This document shows, piece by piece, positions 51,665 through 60,789 of a DNA stretch of 64,000 nucleotides; positions within the stretch are counted from its first letter, which is position 1; each line of letters starts with the position of its first letter. The position numbers and the translations under genes were made by a program. The notes below the pieces were generated by a model. It did no database searches. It was not told the DNA's origin and was given only the letters and a program-made list of their open reading frames with translations. Source of the DNA: Oscillospiraceae bacterium (lineage in GTDB: Bacteria; Bacillota; Clostridia; Oscillospirales; Acutalibacteraceae); assembly GCA_910574935.1 (NCBI GenBank), contig CAJTCU010000004.1, positions 62,001-126,000 on the forward strand. The letters run 5' to 3'.

Positions 51665-51930
51665 TTAAACAGCCTGCCGAAAAAGGACAGGGCCGGGCCG
51701 CTCTCTGTATAAGAAACCGCGCCCACCCTCCCCTTTACCAGCATGTCGCCTGTGTCCGAGTTTAGGCTGTCAATATGCAGGGCCTCGCCCTTAATGTTCA
51801 GCTGGCCCAGGTCGGTCTGGGCGGTGATCAGCTCGTCACTGAAAAAATCCACCCGTTTAATACCTGTGGCCGACAGGCGCTCCCGGCCCTCTACTGTCAG
51901 ACTGTGCTTTTTTACCGGCTGCTCCGCCAT
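51661..51930 (-). CDS. yabP: Sporulation protein YabP
   Basis: An 89-residue YabP/YqfC family protein, required for normal spore maturation and made in the mother cell. LTVEGRERLSATGIKRVDFF and LGQLNIKGEALHIDSLNSDT are the family segments. The frame opens at an ATG at 51939, but AAGGGG is 9 nt before the ATG at 51930, which is preferred. Overlap with yabQ supports one operon. Confidence 0.9.
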   Translation of the reverse strand: MAEQPVKKHSLTVEGRERLSATGIKRVDFFSDELITAQTDLGQLNIKGEALHIDSLNSDTGDMLVKGRVGAVSYTESGPALSFFGRLFK

Positions 51931-51989
51931 ATGCTCCATCCCCTTCCATTGGGAATGTATATGCTAAGGCCAGGGCCGATATGACGGGT

Positions 51990-52235
51990 TTACTCCTCGA
52001 TGATCTTATAGAGGTCCGCCGCAGCTTCTTTGCGCACTACCTCCGCCACCGAGAGTACCTGGGCCTTTAGCACCCGCTCCCCCAGGTGCAGCTCCAGCAC
52101 GTCGCCCTCTTTTACATTATAAGAGGCACGGGCAATATTTCCATTCACCAGCACCCGGCCCGCGTCGCAGGCCTCGTTGGCCACCGTGCGGCGCTTAATC
52201 AAGCGGGAGATCTTTAGATATTTATCCAGTCTCAT
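51990..52235 (-). CDS. rqcP: S4-domain protein YabO/RqcP
   Basis: An 81-residue RNA-binding protein made of a single S4 domain: MRLDKYLKISRLIKRRTVAN, EACDAGRVLVNGNIARASYN and VKEGDVLELHLGERVL. RqcP acts with RqcH on obstructed 50S subunits during alanine tailing in bacterial ribosome quality control. Its place before yabP is conserved in Firmicutes. AAGGTG precedes the ATG by 8 nt. Confidence 0.92.
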   Translation of the reverse strand: MRLDKYLKISRLIKRRTVANEACDAGRVLVNGNIARASYNVKEGDVLELHLGERVLKAQVLSVAEVVRKEAAADLYKIIEE

Positions 52236-52289
52236 AAAGTATCACCTTTTTAAATTTTTTATCTTGTTGCACAGTATCTTTTCCCCAGC

Positions 52290-52323
52290 AAAAAAGGGCC
52301 AGCCACCTTTGCGGCCCGCCCTT
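52290..52323 (-). terminator. Terminator of the HU gene
   Basis: On the minus strand AAGGGCGGGCC pairs with GGCCCTT around a G-rich loop and is followed by TTTTTTGC, 10 nt past the hup stop. Confidence 0.7.
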
Positions 52324-52333
52324 GTGCCATTTC

Positions 52334-52615
52334 TTACTTTTTACCGTTCACCGCGTCCTTCAGACCCTGGCCCACCTTAAAAGCAGGAGCTTTCGAGGCG
52401 GCAATCTCCATGCTCTCGCCGGTACGGGGGTCGCGGCCAAAACGGGCGGCGCGCTCGCGCACCTCAAAGGTGCCGAACCCTACCAGCTGCACCTTATCCC
52501 CTTTTACAAGGGCTTCGGTAATGCTGTCTACTACGGCCTTCACCGCGGCGTCGGCATCTTTTTTAGTCAGGCCGGATCTCTCGGCCACATCTGCGATCAG
52601 CTCGGATTTGTTCAT
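52334..52615 (-). CDS. hup: DNA-binding protein HU
   Basis: A 93-residue nucleoid protein that bends [23 protein letters not shown] is the classic start, with [20 protein letters not shown] and the DNA-contacting arm [21 protein letters not shown] longer frame starts at 52654, but GGGAGG lies 9 nt before the ATG at 52615. It lies between spoVB and rqcP, as in many Clostridia. Confidence 0.96.
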   Translation of the reverse strand: MNKSELIADVAERSGLTKKDADAAVKAVVDSITEALVKGDKVQLVGFGTFEVRERAARFGRDPRTGESMEIAASKAPAFKVGQGLKDAVNGKK

Positions 52616-52703
52616 AGTCTGGCTACCTCCCAAAATTAGTCCGTGCGCCCACAACTAGGCCCACGGCTTTTTTCTATTCTGTCAAATAACATTTGCAATC
52701 ATA

Positions 52704-54446
52704 TCACATCCATCCCTGTTTTTCAAGCATTTTTGCAATTTTTTGTCCCTTGGGCAGCATGATCAGATCCTTTTTCGCCAGAGACCGGGTGGCCAACAGC
52801 CCCCAAACATATACTGCCGCCCCACAAAAGATCGCGGCCCCTGTAGAAACCGCCCGACCCAGGGCCAACTTTTCCAGGCCCAGATGCGCCCCCCAGGCCG
52901 CCAACCCGCATAAAACCGCGCAGCCCAGGGGCTTTAAAAACAGCCGCCCCACTGAAAACCGTACCCCCGTGACCCGCCCCAGGCACCACAGCTGGGAGGT
53001 TACCAAAAACAAATAACACAAAAGTGTGCCTGCCCCGGCCCCTTGAATATTTACCTGGGGCACACCACACAGCAGCCAGTTCACCCCCACCTTAATGGCC
53101 ATGGCCCCGGCCAGCAGCTTTACCGGCAGGTCCGCCCGGCCAGCAGCTTGCAGCATACTGGACACTGGTGTGCTTAGGGCGGCGAACAGGGACGCAGGCC
53201 CCAGGGTCAGCAAAACCCCGGCCACAATGGGGGTGGCTCCGCCCTGTCCATACAGCAATTCCGATATGGGCCCTGCCAGGGCCGTAAGTCCCAGCCCCGC
53301 CGGAAAACACACCAAGGCTGTGATGCCCAGCACAGACTCCATGCGCTCCTTCAGCTGGGGACGGTCTTGCCGGGCCCAGGCCTCGGTTACAGCAGGCAGG
53401 GCACTCATGCCAATGGCCTGGGTCAGGGCGGGCACCAGCAAGTACAGGGTCATGGCCAGGGTATAACAACCATAGAGGAAGGTGGGTACCGACTGGGGGT
53501 GATCCAGGTATACCTGGGGGATCATCCCCTGGTAAGCCCCCAGCAGCGCCTCTGGCGCCCCTTCCATCAGCCCGGCCAGGCGGCTTTGGAGAAAAGTGGC
53601 ATCTATTAGCCCAGCCGCGTTCATGGTAATGGACCCAGCCGCCACCGGTCCGGTAATACGCAGCAGGGCCTTGGCTGTTTGGCCCCAGCTTTTGGCCGGG
53701 GGCGACTGCCGCAGCCCGCGCAGGGCGATACCGTCGCCTTTCAGCTTCCAGCGCAGACTCATATACAGCAGGGCCCCCAGGGACCCCGCCGTTACCCCCA
53801 GCACAGCCCCAGCGGCGGCAAAGGACAGAATAAGAAACTGGGCCTGGTCCGCCCCCGCCGCCTTTATTCCCAGTACGGTACCCTTTTGGGCAAACTCTTT
53901 GCCGCCCCATGCCACCACCAGGTAAGCCGCCCCCAGCCCCAGTACCAGCTTCACCGCTGCCTCAATGATCTCAGATACCGCTGTGGGCGTCATATCCCGC
54001 AGACCTTCATAGTATCCTCTGTACACGGCCCCGGCACAGGCAAAGAGGATGGCCGGGGTCAAGGCCAGCATGGGGGGCAGGGCGTACTGGTTTCCGGTGA
54101 CCAGACGGCAATACAGGGGAGCCAGCAGGGTCACCAGCGCCGCGCCCCCAAATCCGAACAGAAGGAAAATGGGCCCAGCGGTAGATTTCACGGCCCGCAC
54201 GTCGTTCCAGCGGCCCAGAGAGGCGTTTTCGCTGACCAGCCGGGATACTGCCACTGGAAAACCCGCAGTAGCCAGGCTAAAAATGGGGCCATAAAAATTA
54301 TAAGCCGCATTGAATAGACCCATACCGTACTCACCGATCACATGCTGTAAAGGGATTTTGAACAGCGCTCCAATGACCTTGACCACAGCCATGCCTGCGG
54401 TCAAAATCACCGCGCCATATAAAAAGCTCTGTTTTTTCTGCTTCAA
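52704..54446 (-). CDS. spoVB: Stage V sporulation protein B-like flippase (MOP superfamily)
   Basis: A 580-residue membrane protein with about 14 segments, of the polysaccharide/lipid II flippase type needed for spore cortex. It opens FLYGAVILTAGMAVVKVIGALFKIPLQHVIGEYGMGLFNAAYNFYG in family style (shown here only as the pieces VKVIGALFKIPL and GEYGMGLFNAAYNFYG). YRGYYEGLRDMTPTAVSEII is another SpoVB mark. The start appears to be a TTG at 54446 with GGAG 8 nt upstream. It precedes the hup-yab block, consistent with the spoVB/yabM position; MurJ-like paralogs cannot be excluded. Confidence 0.88.
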   Translation of the reverse strand: MKQKKQSFLYGAVILTAGMAVVKVIGALFKIPLQHVIGEYGMGLFNAAYNFYGPIFSLATAGFPVAVSRLVSENASLGRWNDVRAVKSTAGPIFLLFGFGGAALVTLLAPLYCRLVTGNQYALPPMLALTPAILFACAGAVYRGYYEGLRDMTPTAVSEIIEAAVKLVLGLGAAYLVVAWGGKEFAQKGTVLGIKAAGADQAQFLILSFAAAGAVLGVTAGSLGALLYMSLRWKLKGDGIALRGLRQSPPAKSWGQTAKALLRITGPVAAGSITMNAAGLIDATFLQSRLAGLMEGAPEALLGAYQGMIPQVYLDHPQSVPTFLYGCYTLAMTLYLLVPALTQAIGMSALPAVTEAWARQDRPQLKERMESVLGITALVCFPAGLGLTALAGPISELLYGQGGATPIVAGVLLTLGPASLFAALSTPVSSMLQAAGRADLPVKLLAGAMAIKVGVNWLLCGVPQVNIQGAGAGTLLCYLFLVTSQLWCLGRVTGVRFSVGRLFLKPLGCAVLCGLAAWGAHLGLEKLALGRAVSTGAAIFCGAAVYVWGLLATRSLAKKDLIMLPKGQKIAKMLEKQGWM

Positions 54447-54662
54447 AGCATCATCTCCAGACGTCTAAGTAAGGGCGTGGGCTTTTTTTCAAGAGGTAAA
54501 ATAGGGGGAGAATTTACCTGTTCCAGCACATCCAAGGCTTTGGAACAAGGAGCGGGGTAAGCGCCCATCCAAAGCCGCGAACCCACCGGCAGGCTGGCGG
54601 AACCCCCAAATCCCTGAAAAAGGCTTGGCTTAACAATATATATTCACCGGTCCAACTCCCAA

Positions 54663-54691
54663 TTGCTTTTTCTTGGAAAACATTGTATAAT
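54663..54691 (+). promoter_or_regulatory. Promoter of the transketolase operon
   Basis: TTGCTT, 17-nt spacer, TATAAT, about 78 nt before the start at 54769. The rest of 54447-54662 holds no gene. Confidence 0.65.
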
Positions 54692-54768
54692 ATTTTTCGA
54701 GCAGAAATGTCTTTTAAAAAAAGACAGACTACTCTATGGATCCATCTACAACGGAAAGGATTGAGCAT

Positions 54769-55608
54769 ATGGACGCAGAAAAAATCAAAAGCCTACGGCG
54801 CACCGCGGCAAAGGTCCGCATGGGTGTTGTGGAGGGCGTGTACAACGCGAAGTCCGGCCACCCGGGCGGTTCGCTGTCCGCCGCCGACATTTTCACCTAC
54901 CTGTATTTTCAAGAGCTGAACATCGACCCACAGAATCCCAAAGCTCCCGACCGGGACCGCTTTGTCCTCTCTAAAGGCCACTGCGCCCCAGGGCTGTATT
55001 CTACCCTGGCCCAGCGGGGGTATTTCTCCCCTGAGGAGCTGAAAAAGTTGCGGCATATTGGCGCCATGCTCCAGGGCCATCCGGATATGAAAGGCACTCC
55101 CGGCGTGGACATGAGCACCGGCTCTTTGGGCCAGGGAATTTCCGCCGCCGCAGGCATGGCCCTAGCTGCCAAGATGGACCATAAGGGCTACCGGGTGTAC
55201 GCCCTCTTGGGAGACGGAGAAATTCAAGAAGGGCAAGTGTGGGAGGCCGCTATGTTTGCCGCCCACCACGGGCTGGACAACCTGTGCGTGGTAGTGGATT
55301 CCAACGGCCTACAGATAGACGGCGACGTAAACAAAGTGGCGGGGATTGAGCCACTGGACCAAAAGTTCCGTTCCTTTGGCTTCGAGGTAGTTCTGGCTGA
55401 CGGCCACGATTTTGAGAGCTTAGAAAAAGCTTTTGCCGCTGCCCGGGCCTGCCAGGGCAAGCCCTTTGCCATTATCGCCAAGACTACCAAGGGTAAGGGC
55501 GTTAGCTTTATGGAAAACCAAGCGGGCTGGCACGGCAAAGCCCCCAACCAGGAACAGTACGAGACCGCCATACAGGAGCTAAACCAGGCGCTGGAAGCTT
55601 TAAATTAG
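54769..55608 (+). CDS. Transketolase, N-terminal subunit
   Basis: The thiamine-diphosphate-binding half of a split transketolase, 279 residues. AKSGHPGGSLSAADIFTYLY and the ThDP/Mg motif LLGDGEIQEGQVWEAAMFAA with VVVDSNGLQIDG are clear, and FAIIAKTTKGKGVSFMEN ends the domain. It moves two-carbon units in the non-oxidative pentose phosphate pathway together with the C-terminal subunit at 55983. In-frame ATG at 54736 exists, but AAAGGA is 8 nt before the ATG at 54769. A frameshifted VOC gene lies between the two halves. Confidence 0.94.
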   Translation: MDAEKIKSLRRTAAKVRMGVVEGVYNAKSGHPGGSLSAADIFTYLYFQELNIDPQNPKAPDRDRFVLSKGHCAPGLYSTLAQRGYFSPEELKKLRHIGAMLQGHPDMKGTPGVDMSTGSLGQGISAAAGMALAAKMDHKGYRVYALLGDGEIQEGQVWEAAMFAAHHGLDNLCVVVDSNGLQIDGDVNKVAGIEPLDQKFRSFGFEVVLADGHDFESLEKAFAAARACQGKPFAIIAKTTKGKGVSFMENQAGWHGKAPNQEQYETAIQELNQALEALN

Positions 55609-55624
55609 CAAAAGCCGTACAAAA

Positions 55625-55965
55625 ATGTTTCAGCTACGCTGTATCACCAGTCTCTCTCCGGCTCCGGAAGAGCTGGCAAAATTTTATGAAACAGTGTTTG
55701 AGACAACCGCCAACCAGCTGGTTCCCGCCTGCTGGGGCGTAACTTTCGTTTTCACCCACACCAGCAAAAAGGCGACGTGCCTGCCGGCAGCTTCGGGCTG
55801 GAGTTTGAGGTGGAGGCCGTGGACGCCCAGTACAGCCGGCTTACCACCGCCGGACCGCGGCCCAGCGCTCCGCCTGCCGCCCATCCCTGGGGCTGGCGGG
55901 CCTTTGGAATAATGGACCTGGAAGGGGACCACCTGGACTTGGTACAATATGTAGGGCAAGAATAG
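55625..55965 (+). pseudogene. VOC/glyoxalase-like protein with one frameshift
   Basis: A frame starting MFQLRCITSLSPAPEELAKF gives the beginning of a glyoxalase-fold protein; from about 55740 a second frame takes over: RFHPHQQKGDVPAGSFGLEF, EVEAVDAQYSRL, and GIMDLEGDHLDLVQYVG ending at 55965. Joined, they make a complete ~113-residue VOC protein with the usual metal-site ends. Only one indel is needed, so a sequencing error or a recent mutation is equally possible. It lies between the transketolase halves in the same direction. Confidence 0.75.
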
Positions 55966-55982
55966 AAAGGAAGGCTGTGTGA

Positions 55983-56927
55983 ATGGCTGATATAGTTAAA
56001 AAAGCGACAAGAGAGAGCTTTGGCGAGGCCCTGGTAGAGCTGGGCCGGACCAACCCGGACATTGTGGTGCTGGTGGCCGACCTGGCCGACGCCACAAAGG
56101 TTGAAAACTTTGGCAAGGCTTACCCGGACCGCTTCATCGAGTGCGGCATTGCGGAGAGCAACATGGTGGGCGTGGCCGCGGGCCTGGCCAGCTGCGGCAA
56201 GATTCCCTTTGCCACCAGTTTTGCCATGTTCTCGGCAGGCCGGGCCTTTGAGCAGGTGCGCAACTCTGTGGGCTATCCCCACCTCAATGTAAAGATCGTG
56301 GGCTCCCACGCGGGTATTTCTGTGGGCGAGGACGGCGCCACCCACCAGTGCTGTGAGGACATCGCCCTTATGCGCTCCATCCCCGGCATGGTAGTGCTGA
56401 ATCCTGCCGACCACTATGAAATGTTTGCCGCCGTAAAGGCCGCTGTAGAGCACCAGGGCCCGGTATACATTCGCCTGGGCCGCCTGGCGGTGGAAAGCTG
56501 TAACAACAACGAGGACTATCACTTTGAAATTGGCAAGGGCATTACTCTGCGAGAGGGCGCAGATCTTACCGTTATTGCCACCGGCCTGATGGTAGGCGAA
56601 GCCATCAAGGCCGTGGACGCCCTAAAGGACCAGGGCGTTCACGCCCGGCTGATCGACATGCACACCATCAAGCCCCTGGACAAGGACCTGGTGGTAAAGG
56701 CAGCCAAGGAGACCGGCCGCATCGTCACCGTGGAGGAGCACAACGTCATCGGTGGTTTGGGCGAGGCTGTAGCCGCCTGCTTAGGCGAGGAGTGCCCGGT
56801 TCCCTTAACCCGAATGGGTGTGCAGGATGTGTTCGGCCACTCGGGCCCCGCGGTAGACCTGCTGAAAGAGTTCGGCCTGTGCGCCCAGGGCATCGAAGCC
56901 ACCGTCAAAAAGGTGTTGGGCAAGTGA
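55983..56927 (+). CDS. Transketolase, C-terminal subunit
   Basis: The pyrimidine-binding plus C-terminal half of split transketolase, 314 residues. FIECGIAESNMVGVAAGLAS contains the glutamate that activates ThDP; HAGISVGEDGATHQCCEDIA and the C-terminal VTVEEHNVIGGLGEAVA are conserved. Works with the N-terminal subunit encoded upstream. AAAGGAAGG lies 10 nt before the ATG. The downstream acetyltransferase starts inside its last codons. Confidence 0.94.
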   Translation: MADIVKKATRESFGEALVELGRTNPDIVVLVADLADATKVENFGKAYPDRFIECGIAESNMVGVAAGLASCGKIPFATSFAMFSAGRAFEQVRNSVGYPHLNVKIVGSHAGISVGEDGATHQCCEDIALMRSIPGMVVLNPADHYEMFAAVKAAVEHQGPVYIRLGRLAVESCNNNEDYHFEIGKGITLREGADLTVIATGLMVGEAIKAVDALKDQGVHARLIDMHTIKPLDKDLVVKAAKETGRIVTVEEHNVIGGLGEAVAACLGEECPVPLTRMGVQDVFGHSGPAVDLLKEFGLCAQGIEATVKKVLGK

Positions 56928-57361
56928 CATCTGTAACTGTCCGGGAAGCCGCTTTTGCCGACGCCGGGACCCTGGTCCAGCTCAACCGTATCTGCATGGG
57001 CTATGACTATCCCGCAGAAAAAGCCGCCGCCCAGCTGGAAACGCTGCTGAACAGCGGCCGGGATAAAATCCTGGTGGCAGAACGGGAGGGCCGGGTGATG
57101 GGCTACGTCCATCTGGTGGACTACAACCTGCTCTACGCGGACCCCATGAAGAACGTCATGGGCATTGCCGTGGACCCGGCCTGCCGCCGCCAAGGCATTG
57201 GCAGGGCGCTGCTAAAAGCTGGCGAGGCCTGGGCCAAAGAAACCGGCGCGGCCGGGGTGCGGCTGGTCTCGGGCGAAAGCCGGGCGGACGCCCACGCCTT
57301 TTACCGGGCCCTGGGGTACACAGGCACAAAGATGCAGCTCAACCTAAAGAAAATGTTCTAA
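56924..57361 (+). CDS. GNAT acetyltransferase (RimI-like)
   Basis: A 145-residue acetyltransferase. TSVTVREAAFADAGTLVQLN begins the fold, VMGIAVDPACRRQGIGRALL is the acetyl-CoA pyrophosphate site (R/QxxGxG/A), and AHAFYRALGYTGTKMQLNL the end. The frame extends upstream across transketolase in a wrong frame; the GTG at 56924 overlaps the transketolase stop (GTGA) and AAGGTG stands before it, so translation is coupled. Target unknown. Confidence 0.85.
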   Translation: MTSVTVREAAFADAGTLVQLNRICMGYDYPAEKAAAQLETLLNSGRDKILVAEREGRVMGYVHLVDYNLLYADPMKNVMGIAVDPACRRQGIGRALLKAGEAWAKETGAAGVRLVSGESRADAHAFYRALGYTGTKMQLNLKKMF

Positions 57362-57366
57362 AAGAG

Positions 57367-57405
57367 AAAAACCGAGCGGAGCCAGGACGGCTTTGCTCGG
57401 TTTTA
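57367..57405 (+). terminator. Terminator of the transketolase operon
   Basis: AAAACCGAGC and GCTCGGTTTT form a perfect stem, with GAGCC/GGCTT pairing continuing inside. Confidence 0.8.
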
Positions 57406-57518
57406 ATTGATTTCAGGGGGTTTTTAAAGAAAGGGATCTATTACCGGGGGTGCTGGTTCCCCTTGGGAAACGGTCCAGCGCCGGCCGGGCCGGCAGACAA
57501 AACCCAAAAGCCCCGTCG

Positions 57519-58207
57519 CTACCAGGGGCGGCATCCCTTGGTCCAGCCTTTCTCTTTCCAATACGCCGCATCGGCGGGATTCCAGGCAGCTTTCTTCTGC
57601 ATCCATCCCAGCACCAAAAAGTACAGTCTGGTTTTCAGTCCTGGCTTTACCCGGCCGTTCCTCATTAAGAGCTTTTTTGCCAATTGGTCCGTTTTCCGCC
57701 GGGCCTGGTCCTTCTTTTTGGGGCTCACCCGTTCCCAGGCAGTCTCGGCCACGGCCAGCCCCAAACGCTCTATCCGGCCCACGCCCCAGTAAAAGAGGCT
57801 ATGAGCCATATCTTGATTGGCGGAGCCCATCCCCGCCCCTGCCGCAGTGGAAACCGCCACGGCCTGCTTGACAAACATACTCTCCTGGGGCGATGCACCA
57901 TCCAGCGGTAGCCGTAGTGGTCCAGCAGGGCCTTCATGGCCCCGGTGACATGGTACACATACACGGGACTTGCCAGAATGATTATATCCGCGCCATCCAG
58001 GGCCCGGGTAATGGGCAAAAGCTTCTGGTAGTGGGGACACTGGGTCTCGGACTGGGTAAAACACGTACAGCAGCCTGTGCAGAAGCTGCCGAAATCTCTG
58101 GGCAGGAAAAATTCCGTTATCTCGCCTCCCAGTTTTTCCGCCAGCATCCAAGCCACATGGTATGTAGAGCCCCGGTGGTTCTGCCCGTGCACAATCGTAA
58201 TTCTCAT
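57519..58207 (-). pseudogene. Flavodoxin-like NAD(P)H-dependent oxidoreductase with one frameshift
   Basis: The first frame from 58207 reads MRITIVHGQNHRGSTYHVAW, CTGCCTCF and IIILASPVYVYHVTGAMKAL, an FMN-binding flavodoxin-like fold. At about 57895, within a run of four C, the reading must shift to continue ESMFVKQAVAVSTAAGAGMG and YWGVGRIERLGLAVAETAWE to 57519. Joined it gives ~229 residues, a normal length for this family. A single homopolymer indel may be an assembly error. Its start overlaps the MATE transporter stop by 4 nt. Confidence 0.78.
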
Positions 58208-59604
58208 GCGCCCTGCCCTTCCTTTGTCAACTCCAGCCGCTTCATGGCGTTTTTCTTAATGATCATGTAGCAAGGCCAGCCAATAAGTGCCGTAATCACC
58301 CAGGTCACCGGGTAAGAGAGGAACAGCACCTCCCACAGGGGCCAAACGGCAAACACAGTATACACCCATACCACCCGCAGAGCGCACACGCCAAAAATGG
58401 TAATGACCATTGGGGTTAGGGAAGAGCCCAGACCCCGCATGCCGCCCACAAAGATGCCCATAGCCCCGCATGTAAAATACGTACAGCAAATTACCAGCAG
58501 CCGCTGACGGCCATAAGCGATTACCGCTGGGTCCGAGGAGTAGATGCCCAGCAGGGGGTTGGCGGCCAGATACGCCCCCACCCCCAGCACCAGGCCCACC
58601 CCAGTAACCAGGCCCATGCAAATCCACATCACTCGTTTTACCCGGTCCAGCTTTTTGGCCCCAAAGTTCTGACCCACAAAACTTTGCACCGCCTGGTTAA
58701 AAGCGTCCATAGCGGTCCACACAAAGCCCTCAATATTGGCCCCCGCAGTACTGCCCGCCATAGCCACCGAGCCAAAGGAGTTTACTGTGGACTGGATGAG
58801 CACATTGGAAATGGAGAACATAGCCCCTTGAATCCCCGCCGGAATGCCGATACGAGTCATTTCCAGTAGTTTGCGTTTATAAATGCGCAGATGCCGCAGG
58901 TCCAGCCGATACACACTCTCGCTGCGCACCAAACAAAGGAGCACCAGCCCCGCCGAGATGCACTGGGAAATCACCGTGGCCAGGGCTACCCCCGCCACTC
59001 CCATGTGCAGGGCAATGACAAAAAACAGGTTTAGGATGACATTTACTACTCCAGCCGTTAAAAGGAAATACAGGGGGCGCTGGGTGTCCCCCACTGCCCG
59101 CAGCACCGCCGCGCCAAAGTTGTACAGCATGCTGGCAGGCATGCCCGCGAAAATAATGCGCATGTATAGCACCGACTGGTCAATAACATCCTCCGGGGTA
59201 TCCATCATTTGCAGCAGCGGCCGGGAAAGACTGATGCCAATAAAGATCAGCGCTATGCCACAGCCCCCTGCCGTAAGAATGGCTGTGTGCACGGTCTCGG
59301 AAAGGTCCTTGCCCTGGCCCGCCCCGTAGTACCTGGCCACCAGCACATTGACCCCAATGGACAGGCCAATGAACAGGTTGACGATTAAGTTATTCAGCGC
59401 CGAGGTAGACCCCACCGCGGCCAAAGACTGGTTCCCCGCAAAGCGGCCTACCACTACAATATCCGCCGCATTAAACAGCAGCTGCAAAATGCCCGAAAGG
59501 GCCAGCGGCACCGAAAAACGCACCAGCTTACCCAATAAGGGCCCCTCTGTCATATTGATCTCAAAGGAATTGCGCCGCATTCGCGGCCTTAGCTTAAATC
59601 TCAT
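58204..59604 (-). CDS. MATE family efflux transporter
   Basis: A 466-residue membrane protein with twelve hydrophobic segments, exporting drugs or metabolites in exchange for cations. MTEGPLLGKLVRFSVPLALS starts the first MatE repeat, VVVGRFAGNQSLAAVGSTSA is a family signature, and the second repeat begins near residue 235 (MTRIGIPAGIQGAMFSISNV). The ATG at 59604 has AAAGAGG about 13 nt upstream, rather far; the Met at residue 18 is an alternative start. Cotranscribed with the flavodoxin-like gene downstream. Substrate unknown. Confidence 0.92.
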   Translation of the reverse strand: MRFKLRPRMRRNSFEINMTEGPLLGKLVRFSVPLALSGILQLLFNAADIVVVGRFAGNQSLAAVGSTSALNNLIVNLFIGLSIGVNVLVARYYGAGQGKDLSETVHTAILTAGGCGIALIFIGISLSRPLLQMMDTPEDVIDQSVLYMRIIFAGMPASMLYNFGAAVLRAVGDTQRPLYFLLTAGVVNVILNLFFVIALHMGVAGVALATVISQCISAGLVLLCLVRSESVYRLDLRHLRIYKRKLLEMTRIGIPAGIQGAMFSISNVLIQSTVNSFGSVAMAGSTAGANIEGFVWTAMDAFNQAVQSFVGQNFGAKKLDRVKRVMWICMGLVTGVGLVLGVGAYLAANPLLGIYSSDPAVIAYGRQRLLVICCTYFTCGAMGIFVGGMRGLGSSLTPMVITIFGVCALRVVWVYTVFAVWPLWEVLFLSYPVTWVITALIGWPCYMIIKKNAMKRLELTKEGQGA

Positions 59605-59798
59605 GTTAAATCATACGCCTCTTTCAAAAAATACTTTCCTAAACCCTATGCTCATAGTTGCATATTATACTATTGCTTCGGGGGGTTGTGCAAGCCCTTT
59701 TTGGCATTTAAGTAAAAAAGTGAAGAAAAAAGGCGAAATCTACCGGAAATATTGTAGAGGTTTCTCTCCCGTTCTTTGGAGGAAAGCTAAGGAAGCGC

Positions 59799-59827
59799 TT
59801 GCTATTTCCACCATTATGGGGTATACT
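59799..59827 (+). promoter_or_regulatory. Promoter before the MIF-like gene and purine cluster
   Basis: TTGCTA, 17-nt spacer, TATACT, about 47 nt before the start at 59875. No purine riboswitch is recognised in the short leader. Confidence 0.6.
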
Positions 59828-59874
59828 GGCAGTGATTAGAATTACCATGCTGAAACGCGAAAGGATGATAAATC

Positions 59875-60198
59875 ATGCCATTTATGGACATCAAAGCCAG
59901 CTGCCCGGTCAACTCCCAGCAAGAGGTTCAGTTAAAAAGCGCCCTGGGCCGGGCCATTGCCCTTATTCCCGGCAAAACGGAAAGCCACCTGATGCTTCGG
60001 GTAGAGGACAACTGCCGCATGTGGTTTGCCGGGGAACAAGAGGGGCCCATTGTTATGGTGGAGGTGGCCATCTATGGCAGTGCCAGCGCCCAGGCTGTCT
60101 CGGACTTTGGCCGAGAGGCGGTGGCCTTGATTAAAAAAGAACTGGGCGCGGCCCATGTATACCTAAACCTGCGCCAGTCCACAGATTGGTCATTTTAA
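59875..60198 (+). CDS. MIF/tautomerase-like protein
   Basis: A 107-residue protein resembling macrophage migration inhibitory factor and phenylpyruvate tautomerase. After Met removal it begins with proline (MPFMDIKASCPV), the catalytic base of the superfamily. ALGRAIALIPGKTESHLMLR matches the MIF helix and following strand, and VYLNLRQSTDWSF gives the usual C-terminal strands. AAAGGA is 10 nt before the ATG. It precedes purE by 27 nt and is likely cotranscribed. Whether it has tautomerase activity or another role is open. Confidence 0.8.
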   Translation: MPFMDIKASCPVNSQQEVQLKSALGRAIALIPGKTESHLMLRVEDNCRMWFAGEQEGPIVMVEVAIYGSASAQAVSDFGREAVALIKKELGAAHVYLNLRQSTDWSF

Positions 60199-60225
60199 TA
60201 AAAAGGAAAAAGGAGATTTTGCATC

Positions 60226-60717
60226 ATGAAAAAAGTAGCCATTATTATGGGCAGCGACAGTGATATAAATGTGGTGGCCCCTGCCAAAAAGCGTCTGGAC
60301 GCCCTAGGCATTCCGGTGGAGGCCCATATCATTTCCGCCCACCGTACCCCAGAAGCCGCCGCTGCCTTTGCCAAAGCTGCGGCTGAAGAGGGTTTTGGGG
60401 TTCTTATTGCCGCGGCGGGCAAGGCCGCCCACCTGGCTGGAGCCCTGGCAGCCAACAGCACCCTGCCCGTGATTGGCATTCCGGTAAAGTCCTCTACTCT
60501 GGACGGCCTGGACGCCCTGCTCTCTACTGTGCAGATGCCCTCGGGCATCCCTGTGGCCACAGTGGCCATTGACGGCGCGGACAATGCGGCCCTGCTGGCC
60601 GCCCAGATTTTGGCCCTGGGAGACGAGAGCCTGGCCGCCCGGCTCCTTCAGCTGAAGGAGGACCTGCGCCTGGCCGCCCAAGAAAAGGACCAGGCTCTGC
60701 AAAACCGGAAGTGGTAA
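60226..60717 (+). CDS. purE: N5-carboxyaminoimidazole ribonucleotide mutase
   Basis: Catalyses N5-CAIR to CAIR in purine synthesis (class I PurE when PurK is present). The 163-residue protein shows [20 protein letters not shown], the catalytic [17 protein letters not shown] and [17 protein letters not shown] with PVIGIPV. AAAAGGAG stands about 14 nt upstream. It starts the pur genes in this window; purK is not seen. Confidence 0.95.
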   Translation: MKKVAIIMGSDSDINVVAPAKKRLDALGIPVEAHIISAHRTPEAAAAFAKAAAEEGFGVLIAAAGKAAHLAGALAANSTLPVIGIPVKSSTLDGLDALLSTVQMPSGIPVATVAIDGADNAALLAAQILALGDESLAARLLQLKEDLRLAAQEKDQALQNRKW

Positions 60718-60789
60718 AAGACGCCCGCGCAAATCCCTTTACCAAAGAGATTTTATCTTACAGTTTTTCCAGAAAGGAATCTTGTTGCC

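Noticed and set aside
59605-59875. Purine riboswitch before the purine cluster
   Set aside because: No paired P1 with the conserved junction bases was found in the leader.
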